Below, in pieces: positions 1 to 8,429 of a stretch of 64,000 bases of DNA (the stretch's first letter is position 1; the number at the start of each line of letters is the position of its first letter). Both the position numbers and the translations under genes were made by a program. The DNA is taken from NCBI RefSeq assembly GCF_001513955.1, contig NZ_KQ948144.1:1547220-1611219 (forward strand). Direction: 5' to 3'. The notes under the pieces were generated by a model that had not been told where the DNA came from, did no database searches, and worked only from the letters and a program-made list of their open reading frames with translations. The stretch comes from Streptomyces pseudovenezuelae (GTDB lineage Bacteria > Actinomycetota > Actinomycetes > Streptomycetales > Streptomycetaceae).

Positions 1-206
1 GCACCGGACTCGCCGCGCTCGGCCACGCACCCCTGCCCGCCCCCGGCTCGCCGATCGTGTCCGTGCCCGGACTCGGCGGACGGCAGCCCGAGTTGAGCGC
101 CGCGGGCATCGAGGTGTCCAACCGCGCCGGCAACCTGCGTGCCTCCTTCCACCTCTACAACACGGCCGCGGATGTCGACCGGATTCTGGACGCCCTGTCT
201 CACTGA
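1..206 (+). CDS. Class V aminotransferase-like protein, C-terminal end (partial)
   Basis: This is the last 67 codons of a gene that begins before the window; the reading frame enters at base 3 and stops at TGA 204-206. The visible end contains GIEVSNRAGNLRASFHLYN followed by a DVDRIL helix. This matches the C-terminal small domain of class V PLP aminotransferases and cysteine-desulfurase-like enzymes, where an Arg in an LR(A/F)S-HLYN motif binds the substrate carboxylate. The PLP lysine and the large domain lie outside, so the substrate cannot be stated. The next gene on the same strand starts 57 bp later. Confidence 0.75.
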   Translation, partial: TGLAALGHAPLPAPGSPIVSVPGLGGRQPELSAAGIEVSNRAGNLRASFHLYNTAADVDRILDALSH

Positions 207-263
207 ACCGCTGGCGCCGCGCCGCCCGGGACGCTAGGAAGGGCACCAAGGGGTGGTGGTGCC

Positions 264-872
264 GTGGAGTCCACGGACGGGACGACGTCCGTGCAGCAAC
301 CCGCAGACGCGGAGCTGCACCGGCGGCTGGTGTACGGCGACGAGTCCGCGCTGGCCGAGGCGTACGGGGCGTACGGCGGGCTGGTGCGGGCGGTCGCGAT
401 GCGGGTGACCCGCAGCCGGGCCGCCGCCGAGGACGTGGCGCAGGAGGTCTTCGCGCAGCTGTGGAGCAGGCCGTACGCCTTCGAGCCGCGCCGGGGCAGC
501 CTGCGCACCTGGCTGTCGGTACTGGCGCACCGGCGAGCCGTGGACTGGGTGCGCGGTGAGGCCCGGCACCGCAAGGACGTCCGCGCCGACGACCTGGCCC
601 TGCACGGCATCCCGGACGCCTCTCCCGGCCCCGCCGAGGCGGTCGTCGACCGGGAGCGCTCCCTCCAGCTGCACACCGCCCTCGCCGAACTCCCGCAGCC
701 GCAACGGGAGGTGGTGCACCTCGCCTACTTCGCGGGCCGCACCTACCGGCAGGCCGCCGTCGAGCTCGGCATCCCCGAGGGCACCGCGAAGACCCGGCTG
801 CGCACCGCGCTGCGCACCCTCGCGGAGACTTTGGCCGACCCACCCGACCGGGCGTGGGAAGGGGGCGCATGA
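264..872 (+). CDS. ECF-type RNA polymerase sigma factor
   Basis: A 202-residue sigma-70 family protein of ECF size. Region 2 spans roughly residues 20-90 (RAVAMRVTRSRAAAEDVAQEVFAQLW, then RRGSLRTWLSVLAHRRAVDWVR). Region 4 spans roughly 135-190 (ALAELPQPQREVVHLAYF, then the helix-turn-helix TYRQAAVELGIPEGTAKTRLR). No region 3 is present. The GTG at 264 is the only start that keeps the full N-terminus. The gene directly downstream encodes a zinc-finger anti-sigma-like protein on the same strand, so the pair is probably a sigma/anti-sigma unit. The regulon cannot be read from this window. Confidence 0.9.
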   Translation: MESTDGTTSVQQPADAELHRRLVYGDESALAEAYGAYGGLVRAVAMRVTRSRAAAEDVAQEVFAQLWSRPYAFEPRRGSLRTWLSVLAHRRAVDWVRGEARHRKDVRADDLALHGIPDASPGPAEAVVDRERSLQLHTALAELPQPQREVVHLAYFAGRTYRQAAVELGIPEGTAKTRLRTALRTLAETLADPPDRAWEGGA

Positions 873-906
873 TGGCGGCAGGGGAACACGGGGAAGGGGG
901 CGAGCG

Positions 907-1905
907 GTGACCGAGCACGACGACGTACGCGACCTGCTGGCCGCCTGGGCCTTCGGCGCCCTGGAACCGGCCGAGGAGCGCGCGGTCCCGCTCCACCTGG
1001 CCCGGTGCCAGGACTGCGCCGCCGAGGCGGAACAGCTGCGCGAGACGGTACGGATGCTGGAAGGGCCGCCGCTCGACGAGCCGCCGTCCCCCTTCGACAC
1101 CCCGTTCGCCGGCGCCCTCCGGGCCCGTCCAGCGCCGCCCCGCGTGGCCCGGCACGCCGCCCCCTACGCGGCCGCGGTCGCGGGGCTCAGGGCGCTGCTG
1201 CCCGAGCTGCCGGGGCGCTGGTCCACCCCGGTCGTCCACGACTGGGACGTGCACGCCACCGTCGCCCATCTGCTCGCCGCCGACGAACACCTGGCGCTGC
1301 GGCTCGGGATCGAAGCCCGGGTGCCGGGCGCGCGGATCGACGAGGACGCGGACTGGACGGACACCTGGGAGCGGCGCAGCGCTGAGGTGATCGCCCACGA
1401 GTACGGCCGCAGGCCCGAGGAGACCGTCGCCGACTGGTCCGCTCAGGCGGCCGAGCTGCTCGGCACCCCGCACGCCCGCGACCCCGAACTCGCCGCCGGG
1501 ACCACGCTGTTGATGGGTCTCCGGCTGCCGGTCGCCGAGCACTTCCTGGCGCGGGCCTTCGAGGCGTGGATCCACACCGACGACATCGGTCGCGCCCTGG
1601 GCCTGACCGTGCCGCCACCGCCCGAGGAGCACCTGGGGCAGCTGATCGGGCTGGCCGTCCGTGTGCTCGACACCGTCCTCGGGACGGAGACGCCGCCGGT
1701 GCTGTTCGCGGTCAGGGGCGGCGAGGAGTGGGTCCTGGGTTCGCGGAGCGACCCCGTGGCCGCCGAACTCACCCTGGACCCGGTGGACTTCTGTCTGCTG
1801 GTCGGCGGCCGGTACGCGCCGGACGCCGTGCCCCGGGACACGACGGGCGACGCGGCCGCCGTACGGAACGTACTGGAGCGGGCCGCGTCGCTGTCGTGGC
1901 TGTGA
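907..1905 (+). CDS. Zinc-finger anti-sigma factor fused to a maleylpyruvate-isomerase-type (DinB-like) domain
   Basis: A 332-residue protein with two parts. Residues 1-50 are a short anti-sigma zinc finger: HLARCQDC preserves the H-x3-C-x2-C zinc pattern of ZAS/HC2 domains, which bind and hold ECF sigma factors. From about residue 85 the sequence matches mycothiol-dependent maleylpyruvate isomerase N-terminal domains of the DinB/YfiT fold (WDVHATVAHLLAADEHLALR, later HFLARAFEAWIHTDDIGRALG). A C-terminal MDMPI-C-like part follows. The GTG at 907, 34 bp after the sigma gene, was chosen because it begins at the zinc finger. I infer that it is the cognate anti-sigma; what the DinB-like part senses is unknown. 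Confidence 0.82.
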   Translation: MTEHDDVRDLLAAWAFGALEPAEERAVPLHLARCQDCAAEAEQLRETVRMLEGPPLDEPPSPFDTPFAGALRARPAPPRVARHAAPYAAAVAGLRALLPELPGRWSTPVVHDWDVHATVAHLLAADEHLALRLGIEARVPGARIDEDADWTDTWERRSAEVIAHEYGRRPEETVADWSAQAAELLGTPHARDPELAAGTTLLMGLRLPVAEHFLARAFEAWIHTDDIGRALGLTVPPPPEEHLGQLIGLAVRVLDTVLGTETPPVLFAVRGGEEWVLGSRSDPVAAELTLDPVDFCLLVGGRYAPDAVPRDTTGDAAAVRNVLERAASLSWL

Positions 1906-1934
1906 GGGTCACCCGGAGGGGTCACCCTGGCGGG

Positions 1935-2828
1935 TCACTTCACCGGCGTGAAGTCCCTCGCGCCGATGAACTCCGGCCGCCGGATGGGCGCCGCGAACGG
2001 CTCCACGGCCTGGTTCTCCACGCTGTTGAACACGATGAACACGTTGCTGCGCGGGAACGGCGTGATGTTGTCGCCGGAGCCGTGCATGCAGTTGCAGTCG
2101 AACCAGGTCGCCGAACCGGCCTTGCCGGTGAACAGCTTGATGCCGTACTCCGAGGCCATCGCCGTCAGCGCCTCGTCCGACGGCGTGCCCGCGTCCTGCA
2201 TCTGCAGCGACTGCTTGTAGTTGTCCTTCGGGGTGGCTCCCGCGCACCCGAGGAAGGTGCGGTGCGAGCCCGGCATGATCATGAGCCCGCCGTTGGTGTC
2301 GTAGTTCTCGGTCAGCGCGATCGAGACGGACACCGTGCGCATGTTGGGCAGGCCGTCCTCGGCGTGCCAGGTCTCGAAGTCGGAGTGCCAGTAGAAGCCA
2401 CTGGCACCGAAACCGGGCTTGACGTTGATCCGCGACTGGTGGACGTAGACGTCCGAGCCGAGGATCTGCCGGGCCCGGCCGACGACCCGCTCGTCGCGCA
2501 CCAGAGTCGCGAACACCTCGCTGATCTTGTGCACCTCGAAGACCGAACGGATCTCCTTGGACTTCGGCTCGATGATCGAGCGCTCGTCCGCGCGGATGTC
2601 CGGGTCGTTGACGAGCCGCTCCAGCTCACGCTGGTACACGGGGACTTCGTCGGGCCGGATGATCTGGTCGACGGCGAGGAAGCCGTCGCGCTCGAACGCC
2701 TCCAGCTCGCCCGTGGCGATCGGCCCCGGCGCGCCGGGCGCCGACCAGACGACCGGGTCCTTGCGGGGGATCGACACCTCGGTGGCGCCGCGGCTGGGGT
2801 AGAGATCGGTGACGGTGGTGGTGGTCAT
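1935..2828 (-). CDS. ectD: Ectoine hydroxylase (5-hydroxyectoine synthase)
   Basis: A 297-residue Fe(II)/2-oxoglutarate-dependent dioxygenase converting ectoine to 5-hydroxyectoine. The family signature is intact: QSRINVKPGFGASGFYWHSDF is followed by ETWHAEDGLPNM. Iron ligands are visible as His148 and Asp150 (WHSD) and His249 (CNCMHGSGDNITP). The length is normal for EctD. It is the last gene of ectABCD, starting 7 bp after the ectC stop, so it is co-transcribed. Its presence means that both ectoine and hydroxyectoine are made as osmo- and thermoprotectants. The stop faces the anti-sigma gene across 29 bp with no strong hairpin. Confidence 0.97.
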   Translation of the reverse strand: MTTTTVTDLYPSRGATEVSIPRKDPVVWSAPGAPGPIATGELEAFERDGFLAVDQIIRPDEVPVYQRELERLVNDPDIRADERSIIEPKSKEIRSVFEVHKISEVFATLVRDERVVGRARQILGSDVYVHQSRINVKPGFGASGFYWHSDFETWHAEDGLPNMRTVSVSIALTENYDTNGGLMIMPGSHRTFLGCAGATPKDNYKQSLQMQDAGTPSDEALTAMASEYGIKLFTGKAGSATWFDCNCMHGSGDNITPFPRSNVFIVFNSVENQAVEPFAAPIRRPEFIGARDFTPVK

Positions 2829-2835
2829 GGTGCGG

Positions 2836-3240
2836 TCACACCTCCTCGGGTTCGGTGAGCAGCGGGTAGACGCCGTTCTCGTCGTGGTCCTCCCGGCCGG
2901 TCACGGGCGGGTTGAACACACAGATGCAGCGGAAGTCCTCCTTGACCCGCAGAGTGTGCCGCTCGTGACCGTCCAGGAGGTACATGGTCCCCGGCGTGAT
3001 GGAGTGCGTCTGCCCGCTCTCGTGGTCGGTCAGCTCGGCCTCGCCCTCGACGCAGACGACGGCCTCGATGTGGTTCGCGTACCACATCGACGTCTCCGTA
3101 CCCGCGTACAGGATCGTCTCGTGCAGCGAGAAGCCGACCCGCTCCTTGGCGAGCACGATGCGTTTGCTCTCCCAGGTGCCGGACGCGGCCTTCACATGAC
3201 GGTCGGTGCCTTCGATGTCCTTGAACGAGCGGACGATCAC
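2836..3240 (-). CDS. ectC: L-ectoine synthase
   Basis: A 134-residue cupin enzyme that cyclises N-gamma-acetyl-diaminobutyrate to ectoine. It starts [18 protein letters not shown] from a GTG at 3240, the classical EctC N-terminus. The cupin core is visible ([19 protein letters not shown], then [14 protein letters not shown]), including the metal-proximal glutamate and histidine positions of the family. Full length for EctC. It is the third gene of the ect operon, 53 bp after the ectB stop. Longer in-frame extensions upstream run into ectB and are not credible. Confidence 0.97.
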   Translation of the reverse strand: MIVRSFKDIEGTDRHVKAASGTWESKRIVLAKERVGFSLHETILYAGTETSMWYANHIEAVVCVEGEAELTDHESGQTHSITPGTMYLLDGHERHTLRVKEDFRCICVFNPPVTGREDHDENGVYPLLTEPEEV

Positions 3241-3293
3241 GGTGCTGCGATGCCTCCTATGTAGACAGTTCAGTCGGTGGTTCAGGCTGTGGT

Positions 3294-4565
3294 TCAGGCG
3301 GTTTCGCGGACGGCACGGGCGAGGATGCTCAGCCCCTCGTCCAGTTCCTCGGGGGTGATGGTGAGCGCCGGAAGCAGCTTCACGACCTCGCTCTCGGGGC
3401 CCGACGTCTCGATGAGCAGCCCGAGTTCGAAGGCCCGGTGCGCCACCCGGCCCGCGCGCTCCTTGTCGTGGAACTCCAGGCCCCACACCAGCCCGCGCCC
3501 GCGGTACTCCTTCACGTCGGCCAGGTTCTCCTCGGTGATGGAGATGAGCCCCTGCTCGACCTGCTCGCCGCGCTGCCGGGTCTGCTTCTCCATCGCGGAA
3601 CCGTCCGCCCAGTACTGCTCCAGGGTGGCGGTGGCCGTGACGAAGGCCGGGTTGTTGCCGCGGAAGGTGCCGTTGTGCTCGCCCGGCTCCCAGATGTCCA
3701 GCTCCGGCTTGAACAGGCACAGGGACATGGGAAGGCCGTAGCCGCTGATGGACTTGGAGACGGTGACGATGTCGGGCGTGATGCCCGCCTCCTCGAACGA
3801 GAAGAAGGCCCCCGTCCGGCCGCAGCCCATCTGGATGTCGTCGACGATGAGCAGCATGTCCTGGCGCTCGCACAGCGCGGCGAGCGCCTGCAGCCACTCC
3901 CGGCGGGCGACGTTGATGCCGCCCTCGCCCTGCACGGTCTCCACGATCACGGCGGCCGGCTTGTTGAGGCCGGAGCCCTGGTCCTCAAGGAGCCGCTCGA
4001 ACCACAGGAAGTCCTCGACGGTGCCGTCGAAGTAGTTGTCGAACGGCATCGGCGTGCCGTGCACCAGAGGGACACCGGCGCCGGCCCGCTTGAAGGCGTT
4101 GCCGGTCACGGCGAGGGAGCCCAGCGACATCCCGTGGAAGGCGTTGGTGAAGGACACGATGGCCTCGCGGCCCTTGACCTTCCGGGCCAGCTTGAGCGCC
4201 GACTCCACGGCGTTGGTGCCCGTCGGGCCCGGGAACATGACCTTGTACGGCAGGTCGCGCGGGCGCAGCACCAGGTCCTGGAAGGTCTGCAGGAAGGCGC
4301 GCTTGGCGGTGGTCGACATGTCGAGCCCGTGCGTGACGCCGTCACGCTCCAGGTAGTCGATCAACGCCCGTTTCAGCACGGGGTTGTTGTGGCCGTAGTT
4401 CAGCGAACCGGCGCCGGCGAAGAAGTCCAGGTAGGCGTGGCCGTCCTCGTCGTACATGCGGCTGCCCTGCGCGCGGTCGAAGATGGTGGGCCAGCCGCGG
4501 CAGTAGCTGCGTACCTCGGACTCGACGGTCTCGAAGACGCTGAGGTCGGGCTGGGTGATGGTCAC
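3294..4565 (-). CDS. ectB: L-2,4-diaminobutyrate:2-oxoglutarate aminotransferase
   Basis: A 423-residue class III PLP aminotransferase that forms L-2,4-diaminobutyrate from aspartate semialdehyde with glutamate as amino donor, the first committed ectoine step. Visible motifs are [13 protein letters not shown] (phosphate binding), [25 protein letters not shown] and the PLP lysine in TVSKSISG (Lys271). The GTG at 4565 is preceded by GAGGAGCG at normal ribosome-binding distance and gives the N-terminus [20 protein letters not shown]. It follows ectA by 29 bp and is complete. Confidence 0.97.
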   Translation of the reverse strand: MTITQPDLSVFETVESEVRSYCRGWPTIFDRAQGSRMYDEDGHAYLDFFAGAGSLNYGHNNPVLKRALIDYLERDGVTHGLDMSTTAKRAFLQTFQDLVLRPRDLPYKVMFPGPTGTNAVESALKLARKVKGREAIVSFTNAFHGMSLGSLAVTGNAFKRAGAGVPLVHGTPMPFDNYFDGTVEDFLWFERLLEDQGSGLNKPAAVIVETVQGEGGINVARREWLQALAALCERQDMLLIVDDIQMGCGRTGAFFSFEEAGITPDIVTVSKSISGYGLPMSLCLFKPELDIWEPGEHNGTFRGNNPAFVTATATLEQYWADGSAMEKQTRQRGEQVEQGLISITEENLADVKEYRGRGLVWGLEFHDKERAGRVAHRAFELGLLIETSGPESEVVKLLPALTITPEELDEGLSILARAVRETA

Positions 4566-4594
4566 GACGAATCGCTCCTCGGGTGCGTGGGGGG

Positions 4595-5122
4595 TCAGGC
4601 GGAGGGAGTGGCGGAACCGGGGGAGAGGGGTCCGATCCGGTAGAGCACTTCGGGGTCGTGCGGCCCGTCGGGAAACAGGCTCGTGTCGAACAGCACCTCG
4701 CGCTCCAGGCGGGCGCCACGGCGTTCGGCGAACGCGGTGAACAGCCGCTCGGAGGCGGTGTTGCCCGGCGTGATGGTGGTCTCGACGGTGGTCAGTCCGC
4801 GCTCGGCGGCGAGCCGCGCGGTCAGTCCGTCGAGCAGGGCGGCGGCGAGCCCGCGGCCGCGGTACGCCGAGTCCACGGCCACCTGCCAGACGAGGAGGGT
4901 GCCGGGTCGGTCCGGGCGGACGTACCCGGTGACGAAGCCGATCGGCTCCCCGCTCTCGTTCCGTGCCACCGCCGATGTGGCGGCGAAGTCGCGACACCAC
5001 AGCAGATAGCTGTACGACGAGTTCAGGTCGAGGACCTCGGAGTCGCGGGCGATCCGCCACAGTGCGGCTCCGTCCGCGACCGTCGGTCGGTCGATTTGCA
5101 GGTCTGCTTGTGCTGCAGTCAT
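4595..5122 (-). CDS. ectA: L-2,4-diaminobutyrate N-gamma-acetyltransferase
   Basis: A 175-residue GNAT acetyltransferase giving N-gamma-acetyl-diaminobutyrate, the substrate of EctC. The acetyl-CoA loop RGRGLAAALLDGL is visible, as are the family-specific LDLNSSYSYLLWCRDFAATS and TTITPGNTASERLF. The ATG at 5122 gives the expected start MTAAQADLQIDRPTV. It has no purine-rich ribosome site just upstream: an 8-bp inverted repeat begins 5 bp before it. A longer frame to 5212 exists but its added residues do not look like EctA. It is the first gene of ectABCD. Confidence 0.95.
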   Translation of the reverse strand: MTAAQADLQIDRPTVADGAALWRIARDSEVLDLNSSYSYLLWCRDFAATSAVARNESGEPIGFVTGYVRPDRPGTLLVWQVAVDSAYRGRGLAAALLDGLTARLAAERGLTTVETTITPGNTASERLFTAFAERRGARLEREVLFDTSLFPDGPHDPEVLYRIGPLSPGSATPSA

Positions 5123-5127
5123 GCGAA

Positions 5128-5151
5128 TTGAATTTACCGAGGGAAATTCAA
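5128..5151. promoter_or_regulatory. Inverted repeat TTGAATTT-n8-AAATTCAA just upstream of ectA
   Basis: Perfect 8-bp arms at 5128-5135 and 5144-5151 are separated by ACCGAGGG. The repeat begins 5 bp before the ectA ATG on the transcribed strand, where a Shine-Dalgarno would normally be. It could be an operator, or an RNA hairpin controlling translation. No ribosome site is visible between it and the ATG. Confidence 0.55.
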
Positions 5152-5280
5152 AATTGCATCGTCGGACGGGGTTACGCGCGGGCGTTCCATGTGTTATCAC
5201 GCGGGCGCGCACCAGCGCGCAAGAAGTGACGGGTATGGGTGGTTATGACCCACAAATAAGGGGCAAATTGATCAAGGTGT

Positions 5281-5303
5281 GTAACGCGTCACAGGCGTGT
5301 AAC
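5281..5303. promoter_or_regulatory. Possible GlnR-type binding site (GTAAC / GTCAC / GTAAC)
   Basis: GTAAC at 5281-5285, GTCAC at 5288-5292 and GTAAC at 5299-5303. The last two are spaced by 6 bp, the spacing between a and b half-sites in actinobacterial GlnR boxes. I recall direct GlnR control of ectABCD reported for S. coelicolor, which fits the location about 160 bp upstream of ectA. The match is partial because the consensus b half-site is GAAAC. Confidence 0.4.
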
Positions 5304-5472
5304 CCCCACGAGATCTCCTCGAATTCGACCGCCCAGCGTTCGCAGAATCTTTGCGTTTAGGTCGAGGGAAAGCGGGCAGAAGAATACGGGAAGCTAAGCT
5401 CTTATAAACTCTGGAATTACCTCACGAATTATGTCCCGGTGGAACTCGGGCCGGCTCTCCGACAAGGGGCGC

Positions 5473-6573
5473 TCAGCGCCACGCCTCTTCCGCGGAACGC
5501 AGCGCGCCCTCCACGTCCACCGGCAGGCCCCGCTCGCCCAGTGCCGCCCCCAGCGCCGCAAGACAGGCCCGCACGGCCCCCCGTGTCGCGTCCACCCCGT
5601 AGTGGTTGACCCGGATCATCTCCTTGGCCAGCGCACCCCCACCCGCGGCCAGCGGCAGTGCGGGATCGGAGGACAGGGCCCGGGACACCAGTTCCGACGC
5701 GACCACTCCCGCCGGTGCCCGAAGCGTCGTGGCGACAGGAGCCGCCTCGCGGTCCTCGTGCACATACGGCTCCAGGCCCCCGCCCAGCGCCCGCGCCCCC
5801 GCCCGGGTCGCCGCCGCGGCGGCCCGGTGCCGGCCCATCACCGCCTCCGGTCCGTCCGCCTCGATCCGCTCGACGCACGCCTCCAGCGCCAGCATCTCCA
5901 GCTGCGCCGGAGCGTGCAGCAGCGCCTTGCGGCCGCCGTCGATCCAGCGCTCCTTCCAGTCCAGGAGGGAGAGGTACGACCGGCGCGGGGCCTGTGGGTT
6001 CGCCGCCATGCGGGCCCACGCCCGCTCGCTCACCGACACCGCCGACACGCCCGCGGGCCCGCCCATCGCCTTCTGTGCCCCGATCACGCACAGGTCCACA
6101 CCCCACGCGTCCGGCAGCACGGGCTCGGCGCCGACGGAGGCCACCGCGTCCAGGTAGAAGAGGGCGCCCTGCCGCCGTACGACGTCCCCGATCTCCGCGA
6201 CCGGGTTGGTGTTCCCCGTGGCCGCCTCCGCGTGCACCAGCGACACGAAGTCGATCGCCGGGTGCTCCTCGAACGCCGCGGAGATCTGCGCGGCCGTCAC
6301 CGCCGTGCGGAAGGGCACCGCGAGGTCGATCACCGTCGCGCCGCAGTCCCGCAGCCAGTCCCCGAAGGTCTGCCCGTACGGACCGGTGATGACGTTCAGC
6401 GCGGTCGTACCCGGACCGGCCGTGGAGCGGATCGCCCCCTCCAGCGGCAGCAGCGCCTCACCCTGCATGATCACGACGTCCTGCTCGGTGCGCAGCAGCC
6501 GCGCCACACGGTCCTCGATCGAGGCGAACTGTGCCGCGCCGAGCGGGGCCAGGTCCAGGAAGGGGTGCGTCAC
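5473..6573 (-). CDS. Class V PLP-dependent aminotransferase (alanine-glyoxylate aminotransferase-like)
   Basis: A 366-residue fold-type I class V aminotransferase. Visible are EALLPLEGAIRSTAGPGTTALNVITG (cofactor domain), FVSLVHAEAATGNTNPV, the Asp motif FYLDAVASVG and the PLP lysine in GAQKAMGGPAGVS. It ends MIRVNHYGVDAT. The GTG at 6573 was preferred over GTG 6594 because GAAGAGAG lies at proper distance before it. It is divergent from an amino-acid ABC importer across a 174-bp region with a palindromic operator. It may therefore act on the imported compound, but the substrate is not readable from sequence. Confidence 0.88.
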   Translation of the reverse strand: MTHPFLDLAPLGAAQFASIEDRVARLLRTEQDVVIMQGEALLPLEGAIRSTAGPGTTALNVITGPYGQTFGDWLRDCGATVIDLAVPFRTAVTAAQISAAFEEHPAIDFVSLVHAEAATGNTNPVAEIGDVVRRQGALFYLDAVASVGAEPVLPDAWGVDLCVIGAQKAMGGPAGVSAVSVSERAWARMAANPQAPRRSYLSLLDWKERWIDGGRKALLHAPAQLEMLALEACVERIEADGPEAVMGRHRAAAAATRAGARALGGGLEPYVHEDREAAPVATTLRAPAGVVASELVSRALSSDPALPLAAGGGALAKEMIRVNHYGVDATRGAVRACLAALGAALGERGLPVDVEGALRSAEEAWR

Positions 6574-6683
6574 GACGGTGCTCTCTTCGTTCACTGGGGT
6601 AGACGTGACGAGCGTAACCGTTCCCCATCGACCCCCGACGACCGGCGACTTCTTAGGCTGAACGGCCTCGCAACCATCGGTTT

Positions 6684-6714
6684 GGTTTGAGAGACTCAAA
6701 CCTTTCCTTATAAT
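6684..6714 (+). promoter_or_regulatory. Palindromic operator overlapping a consensus promoter
   Basis: A perfect palindrome GGTTTGAG-AGA-CTCAAACC lies at 6684-6702. A perfect -10 hexamer TATAAT is at 6709-6714. A -35-like TTGAGA (6687-6692) at 16-bp spacing lies inside the palindrome. A protein bound there would block RNA polymerase on the ABC importer promoter, and perhaps act on the divergent aminotransferase. The regulator is not encoded nearby. Confidence 0.75.
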
Positions 6715-6747
6715 CGGAACCCACAGTTCCCCCACAGGAGGCCTCCC

Positions 6748-7599
6748 GTGAACACCCTCTCCGGGCGCCGGACCCGCGTCCTGGCCGCCACCACCGCGAC
6801 GGCCGGGCTCCTGCTCGTCGCTGCCTGCACCTCCAGCGACGACGGCGGCAGCGGTTCGAAGACCGCCGCGGGCGGGGTCGAACTGGTCAAGGGCGGACAG
6901 CTCACCACCTGCACCCACCTGCCGTACCCGCCCTTCCAGTCGGAGATCGACGGCAAGGTCCAGGGCTTCGACGTCTCGCTGATCGACCTGGTCGCCAAGG
7001 ATTTGGGCGTGAAGCAGGAGATCCTCGACACCCCCTTCGAGAACTTCAAGACCGGCGCCTTCCTCAACTCCGGCGAGTGCGACCTGGCCGCGGCCGGCAT
7101 GACCATCACCGACGAGCGCAAGAAGAACGTCGACTTCTCCGACCCCTACTTCGACGCCACCCAGGCCCTCCTGGTCGCCAAGGGCAGCGGGATCTCCTCG
7201 CTCGCCGACGCCAAGGCGAAGAAGGTGAAGCTCGGCGCCCAGGCGCAGACCACCGGCGAGGACTACGTCAAGGCGCAGGGCTTCGACCCGGTCTCCTTCG
7301 AGTCCTCCGACGCCGTCCTCAACGGCCTGCGCTCCGGCCAGGTCAAGGCCGTCGTCATCGACTACCCGGTCGTCCAGGGCTGGCTGAAGAACAAGGCCAA
7401 CGCCGACGCCTTCCAGGTCGCCGACAACATCAACACCGGTGAGCAGTACGGCTTCACGGTGAAGAAGGGCAACACCAAGCTGCGGGCCGCCATCAACAAG
7501 GCGCTCTCGGACGCCAAGGCCGACGGCACCTACAAGAAGCTCTACGAGAAGTGGATCGGCCCCTACGACGCGTCGGCCGCGTCGCCCTCCGCCTCATGA
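6748..7599 (+). CDS. Amino-acid ABC transporter substrate-binding lipoprotein
   Basis: A 283-residue extracellular solute-binding family 3 protein. A lipoprotein signal is seen at residues 1-27 with lipobox VAAC (Cys27). The mature protein shows the family pattern [34 protein letters not shown], then [25 protein letters not shown]. The start is GTG 6748, preceded by CAGGAGG. It overlaps the permease gene by 4 bp (ATGA). The ligand is likely a polar amino acid or derivative; the exact one is not decidable. Confidence 0.93.
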   Translation: MNTLSGRRTRVLAATTATAGLLLVAACTSSDDGGSGSKTAAGGVELVKGGQLTTCTHLPYPPFQSEIDGKVQGFDVSLIDLVAKDLGVKQEILDTPFENFKTGAFLNSGECDLAAAGMTITDERKKNVDFSDPYFDATQALLVAKGSGISSLADAKAKKVKLGAQAQTTGEDYVKAQGFDPVSFESSDAVLNGLRSGQVKAVVIDYPVVQGWLKNKANADAFQVADNINTGEQYGFTVKKGNTKLRAAINKALSDAKADGTYKKLYEKWIGPYDASAASPSAS

Positions 7600-8429
7600 C
7601 CGCGACGGACACGCAACTCCAGCCTCGCAAAAAGGGCCTGACCCGGCGTCAGAAGCGCAGCCTGTCCCGCGGCGTCCAGTACGTCGTCTTCGTCGCCGTC
7701 GTGGTCGCCTTCGCGCTCTCGGCGGACTGGGGACGGCTGAAGAACCAGTTCGCGCAGGCCGACATCGCCGACCAGATGTTCCCCGACGTCATCACGCTGG
7801 CGTTGAAGAACACCGTGCTCTACACGCTGTCCGGCTTCGTCGTCGGGCTCGTCCTCGGCATGGTCATCGCGCTGATGCGGCTGTCGTCGGTGGGCCCGTA
7901 CCGCTGGTTCGCCGGTGTCTACATCGAGATCTTCCGCGGCCTGCCCGCCCTGCTGATCTTCATCTTCATCGGCGTGGCCGTACCGCTCGCGTTCCCCGGC
8001 ACGGAGATCATCGGCGGCACGTACGGCAAGGTCGCCCTCGCTCTCGGTCTGGTGGCGGCGGCCTACATGGCGGAGACGATCCGCGCGGGCATCCAGGCGG
8101 TGCCCAAGGGGCAGATGGAGGCGGCCCGTTCACTGGGCTTCTCCCCGGCCCGGGCGATGGTCTCGATCGTCATCCCGCAGGCGTTCCGGATCATCCTCCC
8201 GCCGCTGACCAACGAACTCGTCCTGCTCTTCAAGGACTCCTCCCTGGTGCTGTTCCTCGGTGTCACCCTGGAGGAGCGCGAACTGTCCAAGTACGGCCGG
8301 GACCTGGCCAGTACGACCGCCAACTCCACACCGATCCTCGTCGCCGGCCTGTGCTACCTGCTGGTGACGATCCCGCTCGGGTTCGTGGTCCGCCGTATGG
8401 AGGCCAAGGCCCAGGAGGCCGTGAAATGA
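7596..8429 (+). CDS. Amino-acid ABC transporter permease (HisM/GlnP type)
   Basis: A 277-residue inner-membrane permease of the polar amino-acid uptake family. It shows an N-terminal cytoplasmic stretch ([15 protein letters not shown]), about five hydrophobic helices, and the EAA cytoplasmic loop [33 protein letters not shown] that docks onto the ATPase. The ATG at 7596 overlaps the upstream TGA and the stop overlaps the ATPase start, so the three genes form one translationally coupled operon. Confidence 0.94.
   Translation: MTATDTQLQPRKKGLTRRQKRSLSRGVQYVVFVAVVVAFALSADWGRLKNQFAQADIADQMFPDVITLALKNTVLYTLSGFVVGLVLGMVIALMRLSSVGPYRWFAGVYIEIFRGLPALLIFIFIGVAVPLAFPGTEIIGGTYGKVALALGLVAAAYMAETIRAGIQAVPKGQMEAARSLGFSPARAMVSIVIPQAFRIILPPLTNELVLLFKDSSLVLFLGVTLEERELSKYGRDLASTTANSTPILVAGLCYLLVTIPLGFVVRRMEAKAQEAVK

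Larger units (their letters stand above)
5123..5472 (-). promoter_or_regulatory. Upstream regulatory region of ectABCD
   Basis: 350 bp without a gene between the aminotransferase stop (5473) and ectA. It is clearly more AT-rich than its surroundings, notably 5225-5275 and 5390-5440. It holds an 8-bp inverted repeat adjoining the ectA start and a set of GTAAC/GTCAC half-sites at 5281-5303, listed separately. I cannot assign a convincing -35/-10 pair. The length and composition fit a multiply regulated stress promoter. Confidence 0.6.

Noticed and set aside
3241..3897. Long N-terminal extension of ectC
   Set aside because: It lies in another frame of ectB; EctC length and N-terminus fit GTG 3240.
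3441..4643. Plus-strand frame of about 400 codons opposite ectB
   Set aside because: ectB is fully supported by motifs and operon context; the opposite frame has no recognisable domain.
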